DNA of 64,000 nt from Rhizorhabdus wittichii RW1 (lineage in GTDB: Bacteria; Pseudomonadota; Alphaproteobacteria; Sphingomonadales; Sphingomonadaceae), in contig CP000699.1 of the NCBI GenBank assembly GCA_000016765.1, positions 1,612,001 through 1,676,000 of the forward strand. Direction: 5' to 3'. Below the pieces are notes generated by a model. The model was given only the letters and a program-made list of their open reading frames with translations. It did no database searches and was not told the origin of the DNA. The position numbers and the translations under genes were made by a program. How positions within the stretch are numbered: position 1 is the first letter of the stretch; the number at the start of each line of letters is the position of its first letter. Of this stretch, positions 9,393-17,015 are shown in pieces.

Positions 9393-9932
9393 TCATACCA
9401 GTTTTTGACCGGTCAGCGCCGCGAGGTCCTCCGGCCGATTGACGTTGGGCAGGTCGATGCCCTCGATCATCTCGGCGCCTGCCTCCGCCGCCCAGGCGCG
9501 GATCGCATGCTTGCGGTCCTCGGCCAGGAAGGCGTCGAGCCGATCGGCGAGCGCCGCCGGCCAGCGGCCGATCACCGGCAGGCTCGACAGGCAGGCCGCC
9601 CCCGGTGCCGCGACGAGCCGGTCGATCAGCGCATCGGGCAGCAGCGGCGTGTCGCATCCGATCGTCAGCACCGCGTCGAAGCCGTTCGCGCGCGCATGGT
9701 GGAGCGCGGCGTCGATCCCGCCGAGCGGCCCCATGTCGGGCGCGGGTCGATCGGCGAGCATGGTCAGCCCGCCATGCTCGCGGCCGCAGACCACCAGCGT
9801 CGCGACATGCGGGCGCAGCGCATCGGCGGCATGGTCGATCAGCGGCCTGCCCCGCCAGCGCGCCAGGGCCTTGTCCGATCCGAAGCGGCTCGACCGGCCG
9901 CCCGCGATCAGCGCCCCGAGCAGGCGGGTCAC
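9393..9932 (-). CDS. mobA: Molybdenum cofactor guanylyltransferase MobA
   Basis: Transfers GMP from GTP to Mo-molybdopterin to make the guanine dinucleotide cofactor required by formate dehydrogenase. 179 residues with the nucleotide-binding loop LIAGGRSSRFGSDKAL at the N-terminus, DMGPLGGIDAAL, and the metal-binding GCDTPLLP. The ATG at 9932 overlaps the fdhD stop by four bases, making it the last gene of the fds operon, which suits cofactor supply to FdsA. Confidence 0.92.
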   Translation of the reverse strand: MTRLLGALIAGGRSSRFGSDKALARWRGRPLIDHAADALRPHVATLVVCGREHGGLTMLADRPAPDMGPLGGIDAALHHARANGFDAVLTIGCDTPLLPDALIDRLVAAPGAACLSSLPVIGRWPAALADRLDAFLAEDRKHAIRAWAAEAGAEMIEGIDLPNVNRPEDLAALTGQKLV

Positions 9933-10714
9933 GGCACCACCAGCATCGCGTCGGGCCGGGCGAGCGCGACCAGCCGCACCCCCGCCTCGCGCGCCCGGTC
10001 GACCGCGAGGCCGGTCGGGGCCGAGACGGTGACGAGCGTCGGACAGCCCGCCAGCGCCGCCTTCTCGACCAGCTCATAGGAGCAGCGCGAGCTGAGCAGC
10101 GCAAAGCCGCCGTCCCAGTCGAGCCCCTGCCGCAGCATCGCGCCGATCAGCTTGTCGAAGGCGTTGTGGCGGCCGACATCCTCGCGCGCCAGCCGGATCG
10201 TCCCGTCGCGGCCGCACAAGGCGGCGGCATGGACCCCGCCGGTCGCGGCGTTAAGCGGCTGGTGCGCCGACAGGCCGGACAGCGCGGCGAAGATCGCCGC
10301 GTCGGCGGGCGGCGACCCCGCGTCGACCGGCGGCAGCGCGCGGAGCGCCTGTTCGAGATTCTCGATCCCGCACAGCCCGCAGGAGGAATCGGACACGCGG
10401 TGGCGGACCCGTTCGGTGACAAGCGCCAGCCGCTCGTCGGCGAGGGTGATGCGCAGCAGCATGCCGCGTTCGGCGCGATGCGTGTCGACGTCGACGATCT
10501 GGCCGGCGTCGTCGATCAGCCGCTCGGCCCGGCTGAAGCCGAAGGCCAGGTCCTCCAGGTCGGTCGCGCTGGCCATCAGCACCGCATAGCCGAGGCCGTT
10601 ATAGTCGATCGCGACCGGGGTCTCGTCGGCGACCGGCCGCTCGACCGGCTCGACCGTCCCGGCCGAGGATATGCGACGGAAGGACTGCCGGCGGACGGAC
10701 GGCCCTTCGGCCAT
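9929..10714 (-). CDS. fdhD: FdhD, sulfurtransferase for formate dehydrogenase maturation
   Basis: Transfers sulfur from a cysteine desulfurase to the molybdenum cofactor of formate dehydrogenase, a step needed for activity. The active-site motif SSCGLCG with two cysteines is present near residue 115, followed by the family signatures GGVHAAAL and REDVGRHNAFDKLIG. From the ATG at 10714 it is 261 residues; an upstream extension to 10771 would overlap fdsD. It starts one base after the fdsD stop and overlaps mobA by four bases. Confidence 0.95.
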   Translation of the reverse strand: MAEGPSVRRQSFRRISSAGTVEPVERPVADETPVAIDYNGLGYAVLMASATDLEDLAFGFSRAERLIDDAGQIVDVDTHRAERGMLLRITLADERLALVTERVRHRVSDSSCGLCGIENLEQALRALPPVDAGSPPADAAIFAALSGLSAHQPLNAATGGVHAAALCGRDGTIRLAREDVGRHNAFDKLIGAMLRQGLDWDGGFALLSSRCSYELVEKAALAGCPTLVTVSAPTGLAVDRAREAGVRLVALARPDAMLVVP

Positions 10715-10715
10715 G

Positions 10716-10967
10716 TCAGCCCGCGTCCGCGAGGCCGGGCCCGATCCCCGCGCGCAGACGCGACAGCGCACCCGAGGCGACGGGGCTCAGCGTGCCGGCA
10801 TGTTCCGCCATCAGCATCACGATCCGCGCCTTCATGCGCGGGTCCCAGAATTTGAGCAGATGATCCTCGGTGGCAGCCACGGCGTCGTCATGTCCCAGCG
10901 TCCCGAAATTGCGGGCGATCTGGTTCACCATATAGACGAGCTTCTCGTCGTTGGTCATCCCGCTCAT
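10716..10967 (-). CDS. fdsD: Formate dehydrogenase delta subunit FdsD
   Basis: Small 83-residue subunit (MSGMTNDEKLVYMVNQIARNF...) of NAD-dependent molybdenum formate dehydrogenase; in Rhodobacter and Cupriavidus FdsD is linked to cofactor insertion or complex stability. The family features MVNQIARNF and HLLKFWDPRMKARI are visible. The start overlaps the fdsA stop by four bases (ATGA). Gene order fdsG-B-A-D-fdhD-mobA keeps subunits and maturation factors in one transcript. Confidence 0.93.
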   Translation of the reverse strand: MSGMTNDEKLVYMVNQIARNFGTLGHDDAVAATEDHLLKFWDPRMKARIVMLMAEHAGTLSPVASGALSRLRAGIGPGLADAG

Positions 10968-13807
10968 TCGGCGGCCTCGACGAGGATGCGGCGGCTCTGC
11001 CGCGCCTGTTCGCTATAATCCTCCTGCCATTCGGAGGGGCCGTTGGACAGGCCGACCTGCACGGCCGTGACCTTGTACTCCGGACAGTTGGTCGCCCAGT
11101 CGGAATAGTCGGTGGTGATGACATTGGCCTGCGTCACCGGATGGTGGAAGGTGGTGTAGACCACGCCGGGCGCCACCCGCTCGGTCACCGAAGCGCGCAG
11201 CGTCGTCTCGCCCGCGCGGCTGCGCAGATAGACCCAGTCGCGATCCTTGATGCCGCGATTCTCGGCGTCGAGCGGGTGTATCTCCAGCAGGTCCTCGGGA
11301 TGCCAGGCGACATTGGCGGTGCGCCGCGTCTGCGCGCCGACATTGTAATGGCTGAGGATGCGACCGGTGGTCAGCAGCAGCGGATAGCGCGGGCCGGTCT
11401 TCTCGTCGGTCGCGACATAGTCGGTGACCACGAACTTGCCCTTGCCGCGCGCGAAGCCGCCGATGTGCATCGTCGGCGTGCCGAGCGGGGCCTTCTCGTT
11501 GGCGGGCCACTGGATCGACCCATACTTCGCGATCAGGTCGAAGCTGACTCCGGCGAAGCTCGGCGTAAGGCGGGCGATCTCGTCCATGATCTCGGACGGG
11601 TGGTCGTAGGTCCAGTCGAGCCCCATCGCCCTGGCGACGAGCTGGACGATCTCCCAGTCAGCATGGCCGTTGAGCGGCGCCATCACCTTGCGGACGAGCT
11701 GGATGCGGCGCTCGGCATTGGTGAAGGTCCCGTCCTTCTCCAGGAAGGTCGAGCCCGGCAGGAAGACATGGGCGTAGTTGGCGGTCTCGTTGAGGAACAG
11801 GTCCTGCACCACCACGCATTCCATCGCGGCGAGGCCCGCGGCGACATGGGTCGTGTTGGGATCGGACTGGAGGATGTCCTCGCCCTGGATGAAAAGGCCC
11901 TTGAAGACGCCGTCGGTCGCGGCGTCGAGCATGTTGTTGATCCGCAGGCCCGGCTCGGGATCGAGCGGCACGCCCCATGCCGTCTCGAACAGCGCCCGCG
12001 TCTCCGGGTCGGAGACGTGGCGATAGCCCGAATATTCGTGCGGGAAGCTGCCCATGTCGCACGAGCCCTGGACGTTATTCTGTCCGCGCAGCGGATTCAC
12101 GCCCACGCCCTCGCGGCCGATATTGCCGGTCGCCATGGCGAGGTTGGCGATCGCCATCACCGTCGACGATCCCTGGCTGTGCTCGGTGACGCCGAGGCCG
12201 TAATAGATCGCGCCATTGCCGCCGGTCGCATAGAGCCGGGCGGCGGCGCGCAGCTCGGCGGCCGGAACGCCGGTCAGCGCCTCGGTCGCCTCGGGCGAGC
12301 GATGCGGCTCGGCCACGAACGCCGCCCAGTCCTGATACTCGTCCCAGTCGCAACGCTCGCGGATATAGGCCTCGTCCGCCAGCTCTTCCTCGACGATGAC
12401 ATGCGCCATCGCGGTCAGCACCGCGACGTTGGTGCCCGGCTTGAGCGGCAGGTGATGATCGGCGGCGATGCGCGCGCTGCGCACCAGATCGGTGCGGCGC
12501 GGATCGACGACGATCAGCCGCGCGCCTTCCCGCAGCCGCCGTTTCATCCGGCTGGCGAAGACCGGGTGGCCGTCGGTCGGGTTGGCGCCGATCACCATGA
12601 TCACGTCCGCCTGCTGGACGCTGTCGAAATCCTGGGTGCCGGCCGATGTGCCGAAGGTCGTCTTCAGCCCATAGCCGGTCGGCGAATGGCAGACCCGCGC
12701 GCAGGTATCGACATTGTTGTTGCCGAAGCCCTGCCGGATCAGCTTCTGGACGAGGAAGGTCTCCTCGTTCGTGCAGCGGCTGGAGGTGATGCCGCCGACC
12801 GAACGGGTGCCGTAGGTCGCCTGGATGCGGCGGAACTCGGACGCGACATGGGCGATCGCCTCGTCCCAGCCCACCTCGCGCCAGGGCTGGTCGACCGAGG
12901 CGCGGACCATCGGCTTCAGGATGCGCTCGCGATGCTGGGCATAGCCCCAGGCGAAGCGGCCCTTGACGCAGCTATGCCCGCGATTGGCCTTGCCGTCCTT
13001 CCACGGCACCATCCGCACCAGTTCCTCGCCGCGCAGCTCGGCGCGGAAGGCGCAACCGACCCCGCAATAGGCGCAGGTGGTGACGACGGCGCGGTCGGGG
13101 GTGCCCTTCTCGATCACCGACTTCTCGATCAGCGCCGAGGTCGGGCAGGCCTGGACGCAGGCGCCGCAGCTCACGCATTCGGAGGAGAGGAAATCCTGAT
13201 CCTGGCTGGCGGCGATGTGCGACTGGAAGCCGCGCCCGTCGACGGTCAGCGCCAGCGTCCCCTGCACCTCGTCGCAGGCGCGCACGCAGCGCGAGCAGAC
13301 GATGCACTTGGTGCTGTCGAAGGTGAAATAGGGGTTGGACTCGTCCTTCTCGGCGACGAGGTGGTTCTCCCCCTCATAGCCGTAGCGCACCTCGCGCAGG
13401 CCGACCGCGCCGGCCATGTCCTGCAACTCGCAATCGCCATTGGCCGAGCAGGTCAGGCAGTCGAGCGGATGGTCGGAGATGTAGAGTTCCATCACCCCGC
13501 GCCGCAGTTCCTGGAGCTTGGCGGTCTGGGTGCGGACCACCATGCCCGGCGCCACCGGCGTGGTGCAGGAGGCGGGGTAGCCCGCCCGCCCGTCGATCTC
13601 GACCAGGCAGAGCCGGCACGAGCCGAAGCTTTCGAGCATGTCGGTCGCGCACAGCTTGGGGATGGTCGTCCCCATCAGCGCCGCCGCGCGCATGATCGAC
13701 GTGCCCTCGGGCACCTCGACCCGCTGGTCGTCGATGGTCAGCGCCACCATCGGGCCGGTCACCGGCACCGCCTTGGTGCCGAGGTCGATTTCGCCGATCC
13801 ACGCCAT
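10964..13807 (-). CDS. fdsA: Formate dehydrogenase catalytic alpha subunit FdsA
   Basis: Cytoplasmic molybdenum enzyme subunit that oxidises formate to CO2. 947 residues from the ATG at 13807. N-terminal 2Fe-2S ferredoxin-like domain (cysteines near residues 50-80), a His/Cys cluster segment (DCLTCSANGDCELQ), two 4Fe-4S motifs (CIVCSRCVRACDE and CVSCGACVQACP), then the bis-MGD catalytic domain beginning TTCAYCGVGC. The molybdenum ligand is probably the second Cys of CARVCHSPTG; no in-frame TGA suggests selenocysteine. The start lies four bases after the fdsB stop. An upstream extension to 13849 is Arg-rich and overlaps fdsB. Confidence 0.96.
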   Translation of the reverse strand: MAWIGEIDLGTKAVPVTGPMVALTIDDQRVEVPEGTSIMRAAALMGTTIPKLCATDMLESFGSCRLCLVEIDGRAGYPASCTTPVAPGMVVRTQTAKLQELRRGVMELYISDHPLDCLTCSANGDCELQDMAGAVGLREVRYGYEGENHLVAEKDESNPYFTFDSTKCIVCSRCVRACDEVQGTLALTVDGRGFQSHIAASQDQDFLSSECVSCGACVQACPTSALIEKSVIEKGTPDRAVVTTCAYCGVGCAFRAELRGEELVRMVPWKDGKANRGHSCVKGRFAWGYAQHRERILKPMVRASVDQPWREVGWDEAIAHVASEFRRIQATYGTRSVGGITSSRCTNEETFLVQKLIRQGFGNNNVDTCARVCHSPTGYGLKTTFGTSAGTQDFDSVQQADVIMVIGANPTDGHPVFASRMKRRLREGARLIVVDPRRTDLVRSARIAADHHLPLKPGTNVAVLTAMAHVIVEEELADEAYIRERCDWDEYQDWAAFVAEPHRSPEATEALTGVPAAELRAAARLYATGGNGAIYYGLGVTEHSQGSSTVMAIANLAMATGNIGREGVGVNPLRGQNNVQGSCDMGSFPHEYSGYRHVSDPETRALFETAWGVPLDPEPGLRINNMLDAATDGVFKGLFIQGEDILQSDPNTTHVAAGLAAMECVVVQDLFLNETANYAHVFLPGSTFLEKDGTFTNAERRIQLVRKVMAPLNGHADWEIVQLVARAMGLDWTYDHPSEIMDEIARLTPSFAGVSFDLIAKYGSIQWPANEKAPLGTPTMHIGGFARGKGKFVVTDYVATDEKTGPRYPLLLTTGRILSHYNVGAQTRRTANVAWHPEDLLEIHPLDAENRGIKDRDWVYLRSRAGETTLRASVTERVAPGVVYTTFHHPVTQANVITTDYSDWATNCPEYKVTAVQVGLSNGPSEWQEDYSEQARQSRRILVEAAE

Positions 13808-13811
13808 GGGC

Positions 13812-15362
13812 CTACTCCGCCGCCGCCGGCATCGCCGACGCGTCACCAAAATCTTCCGGGAAATGGTTCAGCGCGCTCAGCACCGGATAGGGGGTGAAAC
13901 CACCGAGCGCGCAGAGCGATCCATATTTCATCGTGTCGCACAGGTCGCGCAGCAGGGCGATCTCCTGCTCGACGCTCTTCTGCCGCGCCTTCGCGTTGCG
14001 CATCTGCGGCAGCGCCTCGACCCGGTCGCCGCCGCGCCCACCCGCGATGATCCGGTCGATCGTCTCGACCCCGCGGGTCGACCCGATCCGGCATGGCGTG
14101 CATTTGCCGCAGCTCTCGACCGCGCAGAACTCCATGGCGAAGCGGGCCATCTGCGCCATGTCGACCGTGTCGTCGAACACGGTGATCCCGGCATGGCCGA
14201 TCAGCGCGCCCGCCGCCGCGAAGGATTCATAGTCGAACGGCAGGTCGAACATCGACGGGGGGAGATAGGCGCCGAGCGGCCCGCCCACCTGCACCGCGCG
14301 CACCGGCCGGCCCGATGCGGTGCCGCCGCCGACCGTCTCGACCAGCTCGCCCAGGCTGATGCCGAAGCCGATCTCGAACAGGCCGCCGTTGCGGATATTG
14401 CCGGCGAGCTGCACCGGCATGGTGCCGCGCGAGCGTCCGAGGCCGACCGCCGCATAGGCCTCCGCCCCCTCGCTCAGGATGAACGGGACGGCGGCGAGGC
14501 TGAGCACGTTGTTGATCACGGTCGGCTGGCCGAACAGCCCCTCGATCGCGGGCAGCGGCGGCTTGGCGCGAACCTGTCCGCGCTTGCCCTCGATGCTGTC
14601 GAGCAGCGCGGTCTCCTCGCCGCAGACATAGGCTCCCGCCCCCACCCGCACCTCGAGCGTGAAGGGCGCGAGCAACGCCGCCGAGCGCTCGATCGCGCCC
14701 TGCATCGCCCGGATCGCGAAGGGATATTCGGAGCGGATATAGACATAGCCGTGATCGGCGCCGACCGCATGCGCCGCGATCGCCATGCCCTCGATCAGGC
14801 AATAGGGGTCGCCCTCCATCAGCATCCGGTCGGCGAAGGTGCCGCTGTCGCCCTCGTCGGCGTTGCAGACGACGAACTTCTCGGCGGGCCCGGCGTCGAG
14901 CACGGTCTGCCACTTGATGCCGGTCGGGAAGCCCGCCCCGCCCCGGCCGCGCAGGCCCGACGCCTTGATCGCGTCGACCACCGCCTGGGGGGCCATCGCC
15001 CGCGCCGCCTCCAGCCCGCGCCAGCCACCGCTCGCCACATAGGCGGCGAGGTCGAGCGGATCGTTGATCCCGCAGCGCGCGAAGGTGAAGCGCTGCTGCC
15101 GGGCGAAGAAGGGCAGCGCATCGACCGGGCCGAGCCGGTGCGGATGGTCGCCCGACAGGATCGCCGCGACATCCTCCGGGCCGACCGGGCCATAGCCGAT
15201 CCGCGCACCGCCCTCCTGCACCTCGACCAGCGGCTCGATCGCGAACAGGCCGCGGCTGCCGGTGCGGACGACGGTGCAACCGACGTCGGCGAAGGCGTCG
15301 GCCAGCGCGTCGGCTCCGAGCGCGACCGAGGCCATGTCGGCGCTGATGAAGACCGTGGTCAT
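13812..15362 (-). CDS. fdsB: Formate dehydrogenase beta subunit FdsB (NuoF-like, NAD-reducing)
   Basis: Diaphorase subunit that moves electrons from the FeS chain via FMN to NAD+. 516 residues: a thioredoxin-like 2Fe-2S region at the N-terminus fused to a NuoF-type domain with the FMN/NAD glycine loop LRGRGGAGFPTG, CNADEGDSGTF, and the 4Fe-4S ligands SCGKCTPCRIGS. The ATG at 15362 overlaps the fdsG stop by four bases. The long reading frame upstream of this ATG is the shadow of fdsG. Confidence 0.96.
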   Translation of the reverse strand: MTTVFISADMASVALGADALADAFADVGCTVVRTGSRGLFAIEPLVEVQEGGARIGYGPVGPEDVAAILSGDHPHRLGPVDALPFFARQQRFTFARCGINDPLDLAAYVASGGWRGLEAARAMAPQAVVDAIKASGLRGRGGAGFPTGIKWQTVLDAGPAEKFVVCNADEGDSGTFADRMLMEGDPYCLIEGMAIAAHAVGADHGYVYIRSEYPFAIRAMQGAIERSAALLAPFTLEVRVGAGAYVCGEETALLDSIEGKRGQVRAKPPLPAIEGLFGQPTVINNVLSLAAVPFILSEGAEAYAAVGLGRSRGTMPVQLAGNIRNGGLFEIGFGISLGELVETVGGGTASGRPVRAVQVGGPLGAYLPPSMFDLPFDYESFAAAGALIGHAGITVFDDTVDMAQMARFAMEFCAVESCGKCTPCRIGSTRGVETIDRIIAGGRGGDRVEALPQMRNAKARQKSVEQEIALLRDLCDTMKYGSLCALGGFTPYPVLSALNHFPEDFGDASAMPAAAE

Positions 15363-15838
15363 GCCGCCACCCTCGCGGCGATGCGCTCGATCGCCGCCGC
15401 GTCGTCGATCCGCGCGACCGGCGCGCCGTCGACCAGCGCATTGGGCCCGATCGCGCAGAGGCCGAGGCAATAGACCGGTTCGAGCGTCACCTGCCCGTCG
15501 GCGCGGGTCTCGCCCATCGTCACGCGCAGCCGATCGGCCAGCGCCGCCTCGATCGCCACGCCGCCGCGCGAGCGGCAGCTCTCGGCCCGGCAATATTTGA
15601 CGACGTGCCGGCCGGCCGGCGCCTTGCGGAAATCATGGTAGAAGCTGACGACGCCATGGACCTCGGCCCGGCTGAGGTTCATCGCGGCGGCGACGGCGGC
15701 GACCGTCTCCTCGCCGACGAAGCCCAGTTCCTCCTGCAGGTCGTGCAGCAAAGGCAGCAGCGCCCCGCGCCGTTCGCCCTGCGCGGCCAGGAGGCGGGCG
15801 ACCATCGCCTCGACCGGCTCTCTTCTCTCCATCGTCAT
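15359..15838 (-). CDS. fdsG: Formate dehydrogenase gamma subunit FdsG (NuoE-like)
   Basis: 159-residue 2Fe-2S subunit that relays electrons inside the formate dehydrogenase complex. Cluster ligands are visible as KYCRAESC and, about 40 residues later, VYCLGLCAIGPN. First structural gene of the operon, 69 bases after lysR. A second ATG two codons in (15832) is equally possible; neither has a strong ribosome-binding site. Confidence 0.94.
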   Translation of the reverse strand: MTMERREPVEAMVARLLAAQGERRGALLPLLHDLQEELGFVGEETVAAVAAAMNLSRAEVHGVVSFYHDFRKAPAGRHVVKYCRAESCRSRGGVAIEAALADRLRVTMGETRADGQVTLEPVYCLGLCAIGPNALVDGAPVARIDDAAAIERIAARVAA

Positions 15839-15892
15839 GGCCCGGATGTGATCCCGCCGCCCGGCCGGGTCAAATCACTAATCCCAATGATT

Positions 15893-15909
15893 GATAGAGG
15901 CTGTCTATC
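15893..15909. promoter_or_regulatory. LysR-type operator candidate before fdsG
   Basis: GATAG-N7-CTATC, a 17-bp dyad with the T-N11-A pattern of LysR-type regulators, extended by one more pair on each side and by AT pairs outside. It overlaps the stop codon of lysR and lies about 55 bases upstream of fdsG. The same GATAG-N7-CTATC dyad occurs before lysR at 16824-16840. Confidence 0.6.
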
Positions 15910-16810
15910 AAATCTTGAAGCCGTCGGGCAGCGCGACGGCGCGCGCGACCGCCAGCGCCGCCGCCGCGAGCGGGCCGACCGGATGGCGGTTGGGGACGAT
16001 CACGCCGATCCGGCTGGCCGGGGCGGGATCGTCGAACGGCAGGATGCGGGCCCAGTTCATGCCGGGCAGCAGCGCCAGATAGCTGTCGGGCATGATCGTC
16101 GCGAAGCCGCCCGCCTGCACCATCGCCAGCAGCGCGACATAGCTGTCGGCGGTGGCGCGCGGACGGATGGCAAGGCCGCGCTCGGCGAGCCGCGTGTCGA
16201 GGATGCGGCGGTTCTGCATCCCCGGATGGAGCAGGCAGAGGTCGGAGCCGGCCGCCTCGGCCCAGCCGATCGACGTTCGCCCCTCGAAGTCGCCGCCGGC
16301 GCGGGCGAGGAAGATGTAGCGCTCCGCATAGAGCGGCGCGGCGAGCATGTCGGCCGGCGGCTCATGGTCGAGATAGGTGAGCCCGGCGTCGAGGTCGAAG
16401 GCGACGAGGCCCCGCTCGATCTCCCGCGAGGTGAGCGAGCGCACCGACAGGGTCGAGGCCGGATGCCCGGCGAGCAGCGCCCGCGCCAGATAGCCGGTCG
16501 CCGGCATCGCCGCCGGGATCACGCCCAGCCGGAACTCGCCCTGGATCGGGCCGTCGATCGCCTCCATCGCATGGGCCATGCCGTCATAGACGGCGATGAG
16601 CTGCTGCGCCCAGGGCAGCATCGCCTGTCCTTCGGGGCTGAGCCCGATATAGCGCCGCTCGCGTAGCACCAGCCGGTGGCCGAACTGCTCCTCCAGCGTG
16701 GCGATCCCGGCCGACAGCGTCGGCTGGGTGACGCCGCACGCCTCAGCCGCGCGGGCGAAATGCCCCTCGCGGGCCAAAGTGGTGAAATAGCGCAACAGGC
16801 GAAGCTGCAT
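15908..16810 (-). CDS. LysR-family regulator of the fds operon (FdsR-like)
   Basis: 300-residue LysR-type transcription factor. N-terminal winged helix-turn-helix (RLLRYFTTLAREGHFARAAEACGVTQPTLSAG..., residues 3-60) and a C-terminal periplasmic-binding-protein-like effector domain. The start at 16810 has AAGGAG five bases upstream; the frame extends further but without such support. It is the first gene of the fds cluster on the same strand, so it may be co-transcribed and autoregulated. Activation by formate, as described for FdsR proteins, is an inference from context. Confidence 0.9.
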   Translation of the reverse strand: MQLRLLRYFTTLAREGHFARAAEACGVTQPTLSAGIATLEEQFGHRLVLRERRYIGLSPEGQAMLPWAQQLIAVYDGMAHAMEAIDGPIQGEFRLGVIPAAMPATGYLARALLAGHPASTLSVRSLTSREIERGLVAFDLDAGLTYLDHEPPADMLAAPLYAERYIFLARAGGDFEGRTSIGWAEAAGSDLCLLHPGMQNRRILDTRLAERGLAIRPRATADSYVALLAMVQAGGFATIMPDSYLALLPGMNWARILPFDDPAPASRIGVIVPNRHPVGPLAAAALAVARAVALPDGFKI

Positions 16811-16823
16811 CGATGCTCCTTTC

Positions 16824-16840
16824 GATAGACGGGCCCTATC
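16824..16840. promoter_or_regulatory. LysR-type operator candidate before lysR
   Basis: A second GATAG-N7-CTATC dyad (T-N11-A) lies 14 bases upstream of the lysR start. The central seven bases differ from the fdsG copy while both half-sites are kept, which supports a real binding site for the LysR protein. Confidence 0.6.
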
Positions 16841-17015
16841 ATGGCGCGAGGGCCGGCGCGACAGCCGAGGCCGGGCGGCGAGGCGAAACTTCACTGGACA
16901 AAGGCTCCGCTGCGGCGGCAAACCATCGGCGGGGGGATCTTGCGATGCACGCAGGTCGGGGGACATCGGGGGAGCCGCGCGACAGCATGAGGCCGCCACC
17001 CGCCCGAGTCCGGCG

